Assembly: GCA_964541755.1 (NCBI GenBank) | Contig: CAZIRF010000003.1 | Location: forward strand, 1 to 64,000 | Direction of reading: 5' to 3' | Source: CAZIRF01 sp964541755 | Lineage (GTDB): Bacteria > Spirochaetota > Spirochaetia > Treponematales > Breznakiellaceae | DNA length: 64,000 nt | Part shown: one piece after another, positions 7,983-16,140 of the stretch | How positions within the stretch are numbered: the first letter of the stretch is position 1 | Layout: each line of letters begins with the position of its first letter | Notes under the pieces: generated by a model | Databases searched by the model: none | Told to the model about the DNA's origin: nothing | Seen by the model: only the letters and a program-made list of their open reading frames with translations | Made by a program: the position numbers and the translations under genes

Positions 7983-9494
7983 ATGTCCATGACACCAGTC
8001 CAGTCCTACCTTTCCAAGACGCCGGTCGACAAGGTCAACACCGCCCTTCTCGCGTATCTGTGCAACCTGCAGGAGACGGCCACCGTCGCCCCCGAGATTG
8101 CGGCAAACATCGTCAAAGAGCTTGAGAACCAGCGCAAGCGCGTCAAACTCATCGCAAGTGAAAACTACTGTTCCCTCGCCACCCAGTTGGCGATGGGCAA
8201 CCTCCTCACCGACAAATATGCCGAGGGCATGCCCGACCATCGCTTTTACGCGGGTAACGAGAATGTCGACGCCATCGAGTCCCTGGCCGCAGCAGAAGCC
8301 TGCAAGGTATTTGGGGCAGAGTATGCGAACGTTCAGCCCCACTGTGGTGCCGACGCCAACCTCCTTGCCTACTGGGCCATTATCTCCACCCGCGTCGAGG
8401 CCCCGGCCCTGGCCAAGTGGGGCGAGACCAACCTCTACAAGCTCAGCGATGCCCAGTGGAAAGAGCTCAAGACCGATATGGGTAACCAGAAGCTCCTGGG
8501 CCTCGACTACTACTCTGGTGGCCACCTTACCCATGGTTATCGCCACAACCTCTCTGCCCGCATGATGGACGTCTACGGATACACCGTAAGCAAGGACACG
8601 GGCCTCTTGGACTACGATGAGATCGAGCGTATGGCCATCGAGATCAAGCCCCTCATCCTCCTCGCCGGCTACAGCGCCTATCCGCGCAAGATCGACTTCA
8701 AGCGCATGAAGGCCATTGCCGACAAGGTCGGTGCCGTCTTCATGGTCGACATGGCCCACTTCGCCGGCCTCGTCGCGGGCGGGGTCTTCACCGGCGACTA
8801 TAACCCCTTCCCCTTTGCCGACATCGTCACGACGACTACGCACAAGACCCTGCGTGGCCCCCGCGCCGGCCTGGTCCTGGCCAAGAAGGAATTCGCCGAG
8901 GCCCTCGACAAGGGCTGTCCCCTTACCATGGGCGGTCCGCTTCCCCACGTTATCGCGGCAAAGGCTGTCGCCTTCCGCGAAGCGGGGAGTCCCGCCTTCA
9001 AGACCTATGCGGCCAACATCGTCAAAAACTGTCAGAAGCTCGCCCGGACCTGTATGGACGAGGGCCTTACCGTCCTTACCGGCGGCACCGACAACCACCT
9101 CTTCCTCGTCAATGTCCGTGACTTGGGCATTAGCGGTCGCCAGGCCGAAAGCGCCCTTCACGAGTGTGGCGTAACCCTCAACCGTAACAGCCTGCCCTTC
9201 GATCCCAACGGGCCCTGGTATACCAGCGGTCTGCGTATCGGGACGGCGGCCGTCACGAGCCTGGGGATGACCGAAGCCGACATGGTCGAACTGGGAAAGA
9301 TTATCAGTCTCGTACTCAAGAATACGACCGCTAATCCCACCCCCAGCGATCCCTCCAAGAAGAGTCTCGCGAAGTACACGGTGGACCCCGCCGCCAAGGC
9401 CGAGGCCCTCAAGCGGGTAGCCGCTCTCCTCGATCGCTACCCTGTCTATCCCGAGCTCGACCTCGATATTCTCAAGGAAGCCTTTGTAAAATAG
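7983..9494 (+). CDS. glyA: Serine hydroxymethyltransferase
   Basis: This PLP enzyme interconverts serine and glycine and loads one-carbon units on THF. The PLP-lysine motif TTTTHKTLRGPRAG is clear, as are RVKLIASENY and MGNLLTDKYAEG at the N-terminus. At 503 aa it is longer than the common ~420-aa type; an N-terminal extension and inserts are typical of the Spirochaetes/Chlamydiae form. The ATG at 7983 has AGGAGA at proper spacing; an upstream ATG (7911) would lie within the predicted riboswitch. It is followed by a hairpin terminator, so it is monocistronic. Confidence 0.95.
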   Translation: MSMTPVQSYLSKTPVDKVNTALLAYLCNLQETATVAPEIAANIVKELENQRKRVKLIASENYCSLATQLAMGNLLTDKYAEGMPDHRFYAGNENVDAIESLAAAEACKVFGAEYANVQPHCGADANLLAYWAIISTRVEAPALAKWGETNLYKLSDAQWKELKTDMGNQKLLGLDYYSGGHLTHGYRHNLSARMMDVYGYTVSKDTGLLDYDEIERMAIEIKPLILLAGYSAYPRKIDFKRMKAIADKVGAVFMVDMAHFAGLVAGGVFTGDYNPFPFADIVTTTTHKTLRGPRAGLVLAKKEFAEALDKGCPLTMGGPLPHVIAAKAVAFREAGSPAFKTYAANIVKNCQKLARTCMDEGLTVLTGGTDNHLFLVNVRDLGISGRQAESALHECGVTLNRNSLPFDPNGPWYTSGLRIGTAAVTSLGMTEADMVELGKIISLVLKNTTANPTPSDPSKKSLAKYTVDPAAKAEALKRVAALLDRYPVYPELDLDILKEAFVK

Positions 9495-9504
9495 GCTGAT
9501 AGAG

Positions 9505-9529
9505 CCCGGCCCCCTTTGGGGGCCGGGTT
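9505..9529 (+). terminator. GC-rich hairpin after glyA
   Basis: A perfect 10-bp stem CCCGGCCCCC / GGGGGCCGGG closes a TTT loop, 10 nt after the glyA stop. It is followed by only two Ts, so it is a stable 3' end or a weak intrinsic terminator. Confidence 0.55.
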
Positions 9530-9610
9530 GGTGAAGCACGGGCCCGCGGTTTATAACCTCGGGGGCCCCTCATCCCGGGCCCAGGCACCTCATGCCGACA
9601 AGGAGGCAGT

Positions 9611-10957
9611 ATGGTAGCGGAAGTCATCTCCCCGGAGATCCTCGAACTCGTCGAAAACCGAAACTGGAACGTTCTCAAACAGATACTGCCCACCCTTGAA
9701 CCGGCAGATATTTCCGAGCTCATTTCCCGCATCCCCACGCCAAAGGAGCGCGTCCTCCTCTTTCGTCTTATCCCCAAGGACCTTGCTGCCGATGTCTTTT
9801 CCGAGATGAGCTGGGAGTTCCAGGAGGAACTCGTCTCGGCCCTTTCTTCGAGCCAGATACGTCAGGTCCTCTCCGAGCTCGACCCCGACGATCGCACCCA
9901 CTTCTTCGAGGAGACCCCGCCGGAAGTAACCCGAAAACTCCTCGACCTCCTTTCGGTACAAGATCGCAAGGAAACCCTCGAACTCCTTGGCTACCCGGAG
10001 CATTCGGTTGGCCGCCTCATGACGCCCGACTACGTGGCGATAAAAAAAGAATGGACGATAGGGAAGGCCCTCGAACATATACGGGCCTTCGGGAAAACGG
10101 TAGAAAACTTCGATACGGTGTACGTCATCGATGCAAAGTGGAAGCTCCTCGATGCCATCGACCTGCGCGATATCGTGCTTGCCAGCGAAGAGGCCACGGT
10201 CGAGAGCGTCATGGACAACAACTTCGTAAGCCTCTCTGCCTTCGATGACCAGGAAAAGGCCGTCCATTACCTGGACCACTATAACGAGTCGGTCCTGCCG
10301 GTTGTCGACACTGCGGGTATACTCATGGGCTCGGTCACCTTCGACGACGTCTTCGACGTCGCTGTCGAGGAGACCACCGAGGACATCCACAAGGGCGCCT
10401 CGGTCGCTCCCCTCGAGACAAGCTATCCGCAGACGAGTATCTGGACGCTCTATACCAAACGCATCGTGTGGCTCCTGGCCCTGGTTTTTGTGAACATCTT
10501 CTCCGGAATGGCCATCGCCGGCTTCGAGGAACTCATCCAGGCAGTGACCGCACTGGTATTTTTTCTTCCCCTCATTATCGACTCCAGCGGCAATGCGGGC
10601 TCCCAGGCCGCAACCCTAATCGTCCGCGCCATGGCCATGCACGAGGTTGACCCCAAACACTGGTGGCGCCTGGTCCTCAAGGACCTCGCGGTTTCCAGCT
10701 GCCTGGGACTCACCATGGGAGCCGCGGTCTCGCTCCTTGGCATCTTTCGCGGGGGCTTCTTGATGGGCCTTTCCGTTGCCCTTTCCATGCTCGCCGTGGT
10801 CATGGTGGGCAGCCTCTTGGGCACGGTGCTTCCCTTTATCCTGCGGCTCTTCAAGATCGACCCTGCGACGGCGAGTTCGCCGCTTATCACCTCCATTTCC
10901 GATATCATGGGTGTCGTCATCTTTTTCTCCATCTCGGGTGCGATTATCGGACTTTGA
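9611..10957 (+). CDS. mgtE: Magnesium transporter MgtE
   Basis: Inner-membrane Mg2+ channel, 448 aa. Order of domains: an N-terminal superhelical MgtE_N domain (about 1-130, with ELISRIPTPKERVLLFRLIP), paired CBS domains (about 135-260, with VGRLMTPDYVAI and VESVMDNNFVSL), a plug helix and five membrane segments from about residue 285 on. The conserved pore segment DSSGNAGSQAATLIVRA is intact. AAGGAGG precedes the ATG. A CorA-type transporter is also encoded at 39384-40445, so the cell has two Mg2+ uptake systems in this window. Confidence 0.95.
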   Translation: MVAEVISPEILELVENRNWNVLKQILPTLEPADISELISRIPTPKERVLLFRLIPKDLAADVFSEMSWEFQEELVSALSSSQIRQVLSELDPDDRTHFFEETPPEVTRKLLDLLSVQDRKETLELLGYPEHSVGRLMTPDYVAIKKEWTIGKALEHIRAFGKTVENFDTVYVIDAKWKLLDAIDLRDIVLASEEATVESVMDNNFVSLSAFDDQEKAVHYLDHYNESVLPVVDTAGILMGSVTFDDVFDVAVEETTEDIHKGASVAPLETSYPQTSIWTLYTKRIVWLLALVFVNIFSGMAIAGFEELIQAVTALVFFLPLIIDSSGNAGSQAATLIVRAMAMHEVDPKHWWRLVLKDLAVSSCLGLTMGAAVSLLGIFRGGFLMGLSVALSMLAVVMVGSLLGTVLPFILRLFKIDPATASSPLITSISDIMGVVIFFSISGAIIGL

Positions 10958-11026
10958 TATCCTTCTTTTTCCATTGAGCCAAGGGAAGGTCTTTAAATTA
11001 TTGGTTTGTCGTGGTATATACTTCGC

Positions 11027-12058
11027 ATGGAAACAACACCCGAACGCCCGGTAGCAGACGATGAAATCGACCTCTTGAGTCTTGTCGGTGTCCTGTGGCG
11101 CAAGAAAAAAATGATCATTGCCTGTACGGTTTCCGGGGCCGTTCTGGCTGTCGCTGTTTCGGTTCTGTCCATTGTGTTACCCCCGGAGACCTCCTTTTTA
11201 CCCAATTTGTATCGGCCCCAAGCCCTTATGCTCATCAATGATTCGTCTTCGTCGGGGGGGCAGCTCTCTTCAATGCTGAGTTCCTCCGGGCTGGGCGGGC
11301 TCGCAAGCCTCGCCGGGGTGAATGTTGGAGGTGGATCCACCTATAGCCAGCTCGCAGTGTATCTTGCCGGCACCAATCACTTCCTGGATTCAATCATTGA
11401 AGAATTTGATCTGGTAAGCCGTTACAAGGTAACGAAGCATCCAAAGACAGAGACTCGCAAGGAGCTCAAAAAGATGCTTTCTGCTTCATTCGAGGATGAC
11501 AGCGGGGTTTTCTCCATCAGTTTTGAAGATTATGATCCGCTCTTTGCGCAAAGAGTCGTGGACTATGCCACGAATTATATGGAAGAGCGCTTCAAGGATA
11601 TGGGTATCGATCAGAATGACATCCAGAAAGAAAACCTAGAAGTCAATATCGCGAATACCTATGAAGAAATTCTGCGATTGGAACAGGAATCCCGCGTGCT
11701 CGAGACTTCGGTCTCCATGGCTTCGCGTGCACGGGATATTCCCTCCATCATGATGGATGTGACACGGATTAAACGTGAACTCGAAGCGCAGGAGCAGGTG
11801 TATACGCAACTCAAGATTCAATATGAGCTTCTCAAGGTCGAAATGGCCAGTGAAACCCCTGTTTTCCAGATTCTTGAGCGGGCAGAGGTTCCGGACAAGA
11901 AAAGCGCTCCCTCGCGTGGTATGATTTGCGTTATAGTGACCTTCGCGTCTTTCTTCCTGGCGGTTCTCGCGGCCTTCGTGCTCGATGCCATAGCCGGTAT
12001 AAGAAAGGATCCGGATGCGCTCAAACGCCTGCGTGGAGAAGAAGCCTCCAGGGCGTAA
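11027..12058 (+). CDS. Wzz-type polysaccharide chain-length / co-polymerase protein
   Basis: This 343-aa inner-membrane protein has the Wzz arrangement: a cytosolic N-terminus with DEIDLLSLVGVLWRKKK, TM1 near residues 33-55, a long periplasmic coiled-coil region, and a Pro-containing segment (VPDKKSAPSRG) just before TM2 near 295-320. No kinase domain is fused. It would set the length of a surface polysaccharide. I chose ATG 11027 over TTG 11006 because the Wzz domain starts there; TATACT lies 4 nt upstream, so the mRNA may have little or no leader. It is first in a three-gene polysaccharide group with the sugar-phosphate transferase and export protein. Confidence 0.85.
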   Translation: METTPERPVADDEIDLLSLVGVLWRKKKMIIACTVSGAVLAVAVSVLSIVLPPETSFLPNLYRPQALMLINDSSSSGGQLSSMLSSSGLGGLASLAGVNVGGGSTYSQLAVYLAGTNHFLDSIIEEFDLVSRYKVTKHPKTETRKELKKMLSASFEDDSGVFSISFEDYDPLFAQRVVDYATNYMEERFKDMGIDQNDIQKENLEVNIANTYEEILRLEQESRVLETSVSMASRARDIPSIMMDVTRIKRELEAQEQVYTQLKIQYELLKVEMASETPVFQILERAEVPDKKSAPSRGMICVIVTFASFFLAVLAAFVLDAIAGIRKDPDALKRLRGEEASRA

Positions 12059-12140
12059 CAATGCGATCGGGGCCGGGTTTCCCCGGCCTTGGTACCGCCG
12101 GGAGTTTATCTTGTATTGTATATTGGACCTGTCTGATTAT

Positions 12141-12170
12141 TTGAAAACAACATATCCCATACATTACAAT
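12141..12170 (+). promoter_or_regulatory. Promoter of the sugar-phosphate transferase gene
   Basis: TTGAAA (12141-12146) and TACAAT (12165-12170) are 18 nt apart, ahead of a GGAG ribosome-binding site and the ATG at 12199. A GC hairpin (GGCCGGG/CCCGGCC, 12071-12088) just upstream may end the preceding transcript. Confidence 0.6.
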
Positions 12171-12198
12171 TGGGTCAATAGATCAAATCGGAGATGTC

Positions 12199-13617
12199 AT
12201 GGAACTGCGTAAGCTCAAATTCATATCTGTATTCATTCTTCATGCGGTGCTTTTCGGTGCCTTTATCCTCTTTTTGGAAATTAGCAAGATAATCGACTAT
12301 TCGATCAAGGATTATCTTTTTGCCTTTCTCTTCAGTGCCTGCTACTTTGCCCTCGTTTGGAATGACCTCTACTCCAAGCCCTATCACCACTACCTGCGCA
12401 ATGCCTTCTTTTTCATTATAAGGGACCTCGTCATAAGCTCGGTGTTCCTGTTTGTCATCGAGTATGCGTGGATACTCATACGCGGGACCAATTCCCTTTC
12501 CCAATTCCCGGAGAAAGACCTTATTCTCGTTGCATGGTATGTCTTGGCACATACCCTTCAGTATCTGTGGATTATTCATCTTGTCCAGCTGGGCTTTTTT
12601 CGCAAAAATGTGGTCCTTGTCGGTAGCTACGATGAACGGCTCCCGGTGGAGAACCTCTTTCAGAACATCAACAACACCAAGTACTACATAGGCCAACTTA
12701 CCTGGGCGAGCCAGAAGTGGTTTTTCCGGGCAAACCCGGAAGACAGCCCGGAACCGGTGACGAAAAAACTTGCGGATTTCCTCTTTTCACACAATGTTAA
12801 CGAATTGATCATTTGCATGGACAAGAAATTGGGGAGCCAGGCCCTCAAGCAGTGTGCGGAATTCTGTAATGCGAACAGCGTGGGGTATTACCTTATACCG
12901 GATATCGAACAGCTTCCCAAGGTGAATACCTGGGCCCGCCGTTTTTCGTCCTTGCCGCTGCTCGAACGGTACTGCCCCAATCGAGACTTGCTCATCATGA
13001 TAAGTCTCAAACGGGCCTTGGATATTTTGGTGTCGGCTGCCGGACTCCTGATACTTTCGCCGCTCTTCATCCTGATTTCCCTGCTCATTTGGCTTCACGA
13101 CCGCGGCCCCATATTTTACGTGAGCAAGCGGGTTGGTATTCATGGCAAGTTGATCAATTTTATCAAGTTTCGTTCAATGGTGATGAATGCGGAGGCCCTC
13201 AAGCAGACCCTTCTGCATCAAAATGAGCGCCCGGATGGGCCGCTGTTCAAGCTGAGCAACGATCCTCGTGTTACCAGAATAGGTCGATTCCTTCGTAAAA
13301 CGAGTCTCGACGAGATACCCCAGTTGTGGAATGTTCTCAAAGGGGACATGAGCCTGATTGGTCCCCGCCCACACCTCCCCGACGAGGTGGCTGCCTACGA
13401 GGATGCTGATCGTCTGCGCCTTGAGTGTATCCCCGGCATCTCCTGTCTTCCTCAAATTCGCGGTCGCGATACCATTGGCTTTCGCGAGTGGGTCGATCTT
13501 GATCTCGAGTACCGGAAGAACTGGTCTCTATCATTCGATTTTGCCATTTTCTTTAAAACCGTACAGGTTGTTTTACACCCGGTATTTGTGCGATTACGCA
13601 GAAGGGTAAAGCGTTGA
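12199..13617 (+). CDS. Exopolysaccharide polyprenyl-phosphate sugar-phosphate transferase (WbaP/ExoY-like)
   Basis: This enzyme should transfer the first sugar-1-phosphate onto undecaprenyl phosphate. Four N-terminal membrane segments lie in residues 1-130, a degenerate nucleotide-binding-like middle domain follows, and the catalytic bacterial sugar transferase domain starts near residue 270 with KRALDILVSAAGLL. Conserved motifs include KFRSM, LRKTSLDEIPQLWNVLKGDMS, IGPRPH and the PGISCLPQI loop. At 472 aa it is typical of the large form. Start supported by GGAG. Neighbouring Wzz and Wza-like genes show a common role in capsule or exopolysaccharide synthesis. Confidence 0.92.
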   Translation: MELRKLKFISVFILHAVLFGAFILFLEISKIIDYSIKDYLFAFLFSACYFALVWNDLYSKPYHHYLRNAFFFIIRDLVISSVFLFVIEYAWILIRGTNSLSQFPEKDLILVAWYVLAHTLQYLWIIHLVQLGFFRKNVVLVGSYDERLPVENLFQNINNTKYYIGQLTWASQKWFFRANPEDSPEPVTKKLADFLFSHNVNELIICMDKKLGSQALKQCAEFCNANSVGYYLIPDIEQLPKVNTWARRFSSLPLLERYCPNRDLLIMISLKRALDILVSAAGLLILSPLFILISLLIWLHDRGPIFYVSKRVGIHGKLINFIKFRSMVMNAEALKQTLLHQNERPDGPLFKLSNDPRVTRIGRFLRKTSLDEIPQLWNVLKGDMSLIGPRPHLPDEVAAYEDADRLRLECIPGISCLPQIRGRDTIGFREWVDLDLEYRKNWSLSFDFAIFFKTVQVVLHPVFVRLRRRVKR

Positions 13618-13714
13618 CAGGGGGGGTGCGTTGTGTTTTGCAGGCCGGTATAGTATCTCCTTGGGATACTGTCAGGCTGTCAAAAAGAATGCCAACGTGA
13701 TATAAATGGTACCC

Positions 13715-15325
13715 ATGACTGCTCTGAAAAAAATCTGTGTTGCTGTATGCCTCTTTTGTGTAACGGGTTCTCTTTCGGTCCTGTTTGCCTTTGATATAAG
13801 TTCCTCTCTCGATGGTGGCACTACCAGCGGATACGGTATGGATAGCACGCCTGATGAGGGGATCGGGGACACTCGGGGGAGCTTTCCCCGCATGCAAACA
13901 CCGGTCAATGATACGCAGCTCATCACCGATTTGTCGACTTGGGGGGCCTTTATTGCCCCTTCCCAAATACCACTTCCCAATGCGCAACTGGCCTTGTCCG
14001 AGCCGGATTACCGTGTAACGCCCGGAGATGTCTACCAGGTTTCTTACGCTGCCGGTGAGCGTCTCGTAAATTACCTTATAACAGTCGATCACAGCTACCA
14101 GGTCAGGGTTTCCAATCTGGGTATTATAAATGTGCGCAACATGACGAGTTTGGGCTTCAAACAACATGTTGAAAACATTGTTACCAAGAATTATCCCCTG
14201 TCTGGTGTGCAGTTTGCCTTGGTTCAACCGGCGACCTTTACCGTGTACATTACCGGCGAGGTGGAAGCCGCCGAAGAAGTGACTGCGTGGGCCCGAACAC
14301 GGGTTTCACATGCCCTGTGTCAACATCTGACGGAATACTCCTCGATTAGGGATGTTGTCATACATTCTATCGATGGCAGTAGCAAAAAAGTCGATCTCTT
14401 CAAGGCCAAAAGGGAGGGCGATCTGTCGCAGGATCCCTTTTTGCGCCCGGGTGATCGCCTTGCTGTAAACCGTTTGCTTCGGGCGGTTACCATGAAGGGC
14501 GAAGTGGAACGTCCCGGTACGTATCAGCTCTTGGAGGGGGAAAACCTGCAGGAACTGGTAAAACTCTATGGCAAAGGGCTTACGCCGTATGCCGACAGTA
14601 CGCGCCTTGAACTTGTCCGCATCAACGACCAGGAACACCGAGCCGGGACCAAATCATTTTTGAATGATGATGACATAGCGTCGAATACACCGCTTCTGGA
14701 CAGTGACATAATCGTCATCCCCAAGCGAACCGAGCTTCGCCCGGTTGTTTTTGTCGAGGGGGCTATCGGTATAGATACGGGAACGACCATTGAGGCGTCT
14801 TCCCGAAAGGCCATACAGTTTACCCCGGGGGAAAATTACGGCCCCCTGGTGCGGAGCATTGCCAAACTCATCACGCCCACTTCGGATACCGCCAATGCCT
14901 ATATCCTTAGGGATGGCGCCCTCATTGCCCTCGACTTGAACCCGCTTTTGTACAATGCCGATTACCATAGCGAGGAGCTCGTAAAGCCAAATGATCGCCT
15001 CGTCATACCATTCAAGCAGTATTTTGTTTCGGTGTCCGGCGCGGTATTGATGCCTGGCCGCTATCCCTATATCCCCGACCGTCCCATCGAATATTACATC
15101 GGTCTTGCCGGTGGTTTTGACCCGCAGAAAAACAAGAACGGAAGGGTACTGGTCCAGGATATGCTGGGTAAAACGATCAAACCCGGGGAGCAGATTGCCC
15201 CAGAATTCAATATTCATGCCGAGACCAATGCCTTTCTCTATTATTTCAAGGAGTATGCCCCGGTTATAACGACCATCCTCTCCTTGACAACGACAGCTCT
15301 TACCGTCTATGGGACATTCTTTTAA
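13715..15325 (+). CDS. Polysaccharide export protein with SLBB domains (Wza-like)
   Basis: Secreted export component, 536 aa. A signal peptide (TALKKICVAVCLFCVTGSLSVLFA) is followed by the Poly_export domain at about residues 95-190 (YRVTPGDVYQVSYAAG...). Two or three SLBB/soluble beta-grasp repeats follow: VTMKGEVERPGTYQLLEGE near 265 and FVSVSGAVLMPGRYPY near 445. A hydrophobic C-terminal segment ends the protein and could span the outer membrane or anchor it. The start is uncertain: ATG at 13706 and 13715 are in frame and no Shine-Dalgarno precedes either; a TATAAA box 8 nt before 13715 favours the shorter form. It completes the set of polymer length, priming and export functions. Confidence 0.86.
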   Translation: MTALKKICVAVCLFCVTGSLSVLFAFDISSSLDGGTTSGYGMDSTPDEGIGDTRGSFPRMQTPVNDTQLITDLSTWGAFIAPSQIPLPNAQLALSEPDYRVTPGDVYQVSYAAGERLVNYLITVDHSYQVRVSNLGIINVRNMTSLGFKQHVENIVTKNYPLSGVQFALVQPATFTVYITGEVEAAEEVTAWARTRVSHALCQHLTEYSSIRDVVIHSIDGSSKKVDLFKAKREGDLSQDPFLRPGDRLAVNRLLRAVTMKGEVERPGTYQLLEGENLQELVKLYGKGLTPYADSTRLELVRINDQEHRAGTKSFLNDDDIASNTPLLDSDIIVIPKRTELRPVVFVEGAIGIDTGTTIEASSRKAIQFTPGENYGPLVRSIAKLITPTSDTANAYILRDGALIALDLNPLLYNADYHSEELVKPNDRLVIPFKQYFVSVSGAVLMPGRYPYIPDRPIEYYIGLAGGFDPQKNKNGRVLVQDMLGKTIKPGEQIAPEFNIHAETNAFLYYFKEYAPVITTILSLTTTALTVYGTFF

Positions 15326-15373
15326 TGATTCGGGGTACGGGTACGTTCCCGATAAAACGCTGGTATTGATTCG

Positions 15374-15784
15374 ATGCATATCTTGAGCGCGTTCTTGAGA
15401 AGAGTTCCCGCTGTCCTCATTCTTTTGACGATTTGGGTGCTTTCGTCCCTGCCCAATCCCCACATGCCCGATTTGGGCTTCGACTTTACCGACAAGGTGT
15501 TTCATTTCATCGCGTTTGCCGCATTCTCTGCAGCGGCCTGCCTTTGGATATCGAATGAGCGTTGGAGAAAGCGACCGCTGCAGGCTGCCCTCGCAATAAT
15601 ATGCATAGCCATACTCGCCGGCGCGCTCGACGAGTTCCATCAGACAATGGTTCCAAACCGTGTTGCTTCTCTTTCCGATTTGGCCGCAGACACGGCCGGA
15701 GCCCTGTTTGGTACCCTCGTTATGGGGATGCTCCTGGCTAAAAAATTGCATGTTTCCAGCCAAAAAGTGAAACTTGCGCCTTGA
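15374..15784 (+). CDS. VanZ-like membrane protein
   Basis: A 136-aa integral membrane protein with about four hydrophobic segments. VanZ-family signatures are present: DKVFHFIAFAAFS, the acidic ALDEFHQ motif and SLSDLAADTAGALFG. Family members are linked to teicoplanin resistance or envelope functions but the biochemical role is unsettled. It follows the polysaccharide export gene on the same strand with a 48-nt gap and may be co-transcribed. Confidence 0.82.
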   Translation: MHILSAFLRRVPAVLILLTIWVLSSLPNPHMPDLGFDFTDKVFHFIAFAAFSAAACLWISNERWRKRPLQAALAIICIAILAGALDEFHQTMVPNRVASLSDLAADTAGALFGTLVMGMLLAKKLHVSSQKVKLAP

Positions 15785-15800
15785 AAAAAGAATTTCCCGC

Positions 15801-15830
15801 TTGACAGTATACGCTGGGTATTACTATTCT
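15801..15830 (+). promoter_or_regulatory. Promoter of the leader ORF / ABC exporter operon
   Basis: TTGACA (15801-15806) and TATTCT (15825-15830) are 18 nt apart. Transcription would begin about 15837, giving a 5' leader of about 300 nt before the first ABC gene, which includes a short ORF and an intrinsic terminator. Confidence 0.68.
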
Positions 15831-15890
15831 CAATGGCAGCGATGCGCAAGCATCCAATACTGTAATCAAATCCTTCAAAGGAGGCCGGAC

Positions 15891-15974
15891 ATGGCAGGCA
15901 TCTATACATTTTCCCATACAGCAGTCCGTGGCATTATGCCCGTCCGGCACGGTTCGATAGAGTACAGCGCATAA
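15891..15974 (+). CDS. 27-aa leader peptide upstream of the ABC exporter
   Basis: ATG 15891 is preceded by an excellent Shine-Dalgarno (AAAGGAGG, 15878-15885) and opens a 27-codon ORF that starts MAGIYTFSHTAVRG and ends IEYSA. Its stop codon lies in a hairpin (GAGTAC 15960-15965 with GTACTC 15988-15993) just before a strong terminator. Promoter, strong RBS, short ORF, terminator and then a drug-exporter operon match the arrangement of the B. subtilis bmrB leader ahead of bmrCD, where ribosome stalling prevents termination. Function as an attenuator is inference; a short secreted or membrane role is less likely because it has no hydrophobic stretch. Confidence 0.68.
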   Translation: MAGIYTFSHTAVRGIMPVRHGSIEYSA

Positions 15975-16000
15975 AAGCGCGGATAATGTACTCCATCAAG

Positions 16001-16037
16001 AAGGACCAGTGCCCCCTGTGGTGCCCTGGTCCTTTTT
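16001..16037 (+). terminator. Intrinsic terminator/attenuator before the ABC exporter
   Basis: AAGGACCAG (16001-16009) pairs with CTGGTCCTT (16025-16033) and the arm runs into TTTTTT. It is a textbook intrinsic terminator located 26 nt after the leader ORF stop and about 100 nt before the ABC transporter gene, with no promoter visible to me between them. Confidence 0.85.
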
Positions 16038-16140
16038 TGTGTCCGCGCTGTAAAGCGCATTGATACGGACACAACGGCCAGGGCAGTAGCCCGCGCATCC
16101 TTTTCGGGTGCCCCCGTTCGCATCTTCCGGGAGGAAGACC

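Noticed and set aside
7731..9539. Minus-strand open frame of 602 codons opposite glyA
   Set aside because: Shadow of glyA and its leader; no RBS or domain.
9611..15784. Idea that mgtE belongs to the polysaccharide operon
   Set aside because: A 70-nt gap with its own promoter-like box separates it from the Wzz gene and the functions are unrelated.
15774..15890. Longer version of the leader ORF starting upstream at 15774
   Set aside because: It would run through the predicted promoter and transcription start; ATG 15891 alone has a strong Shine-Dalgarno.
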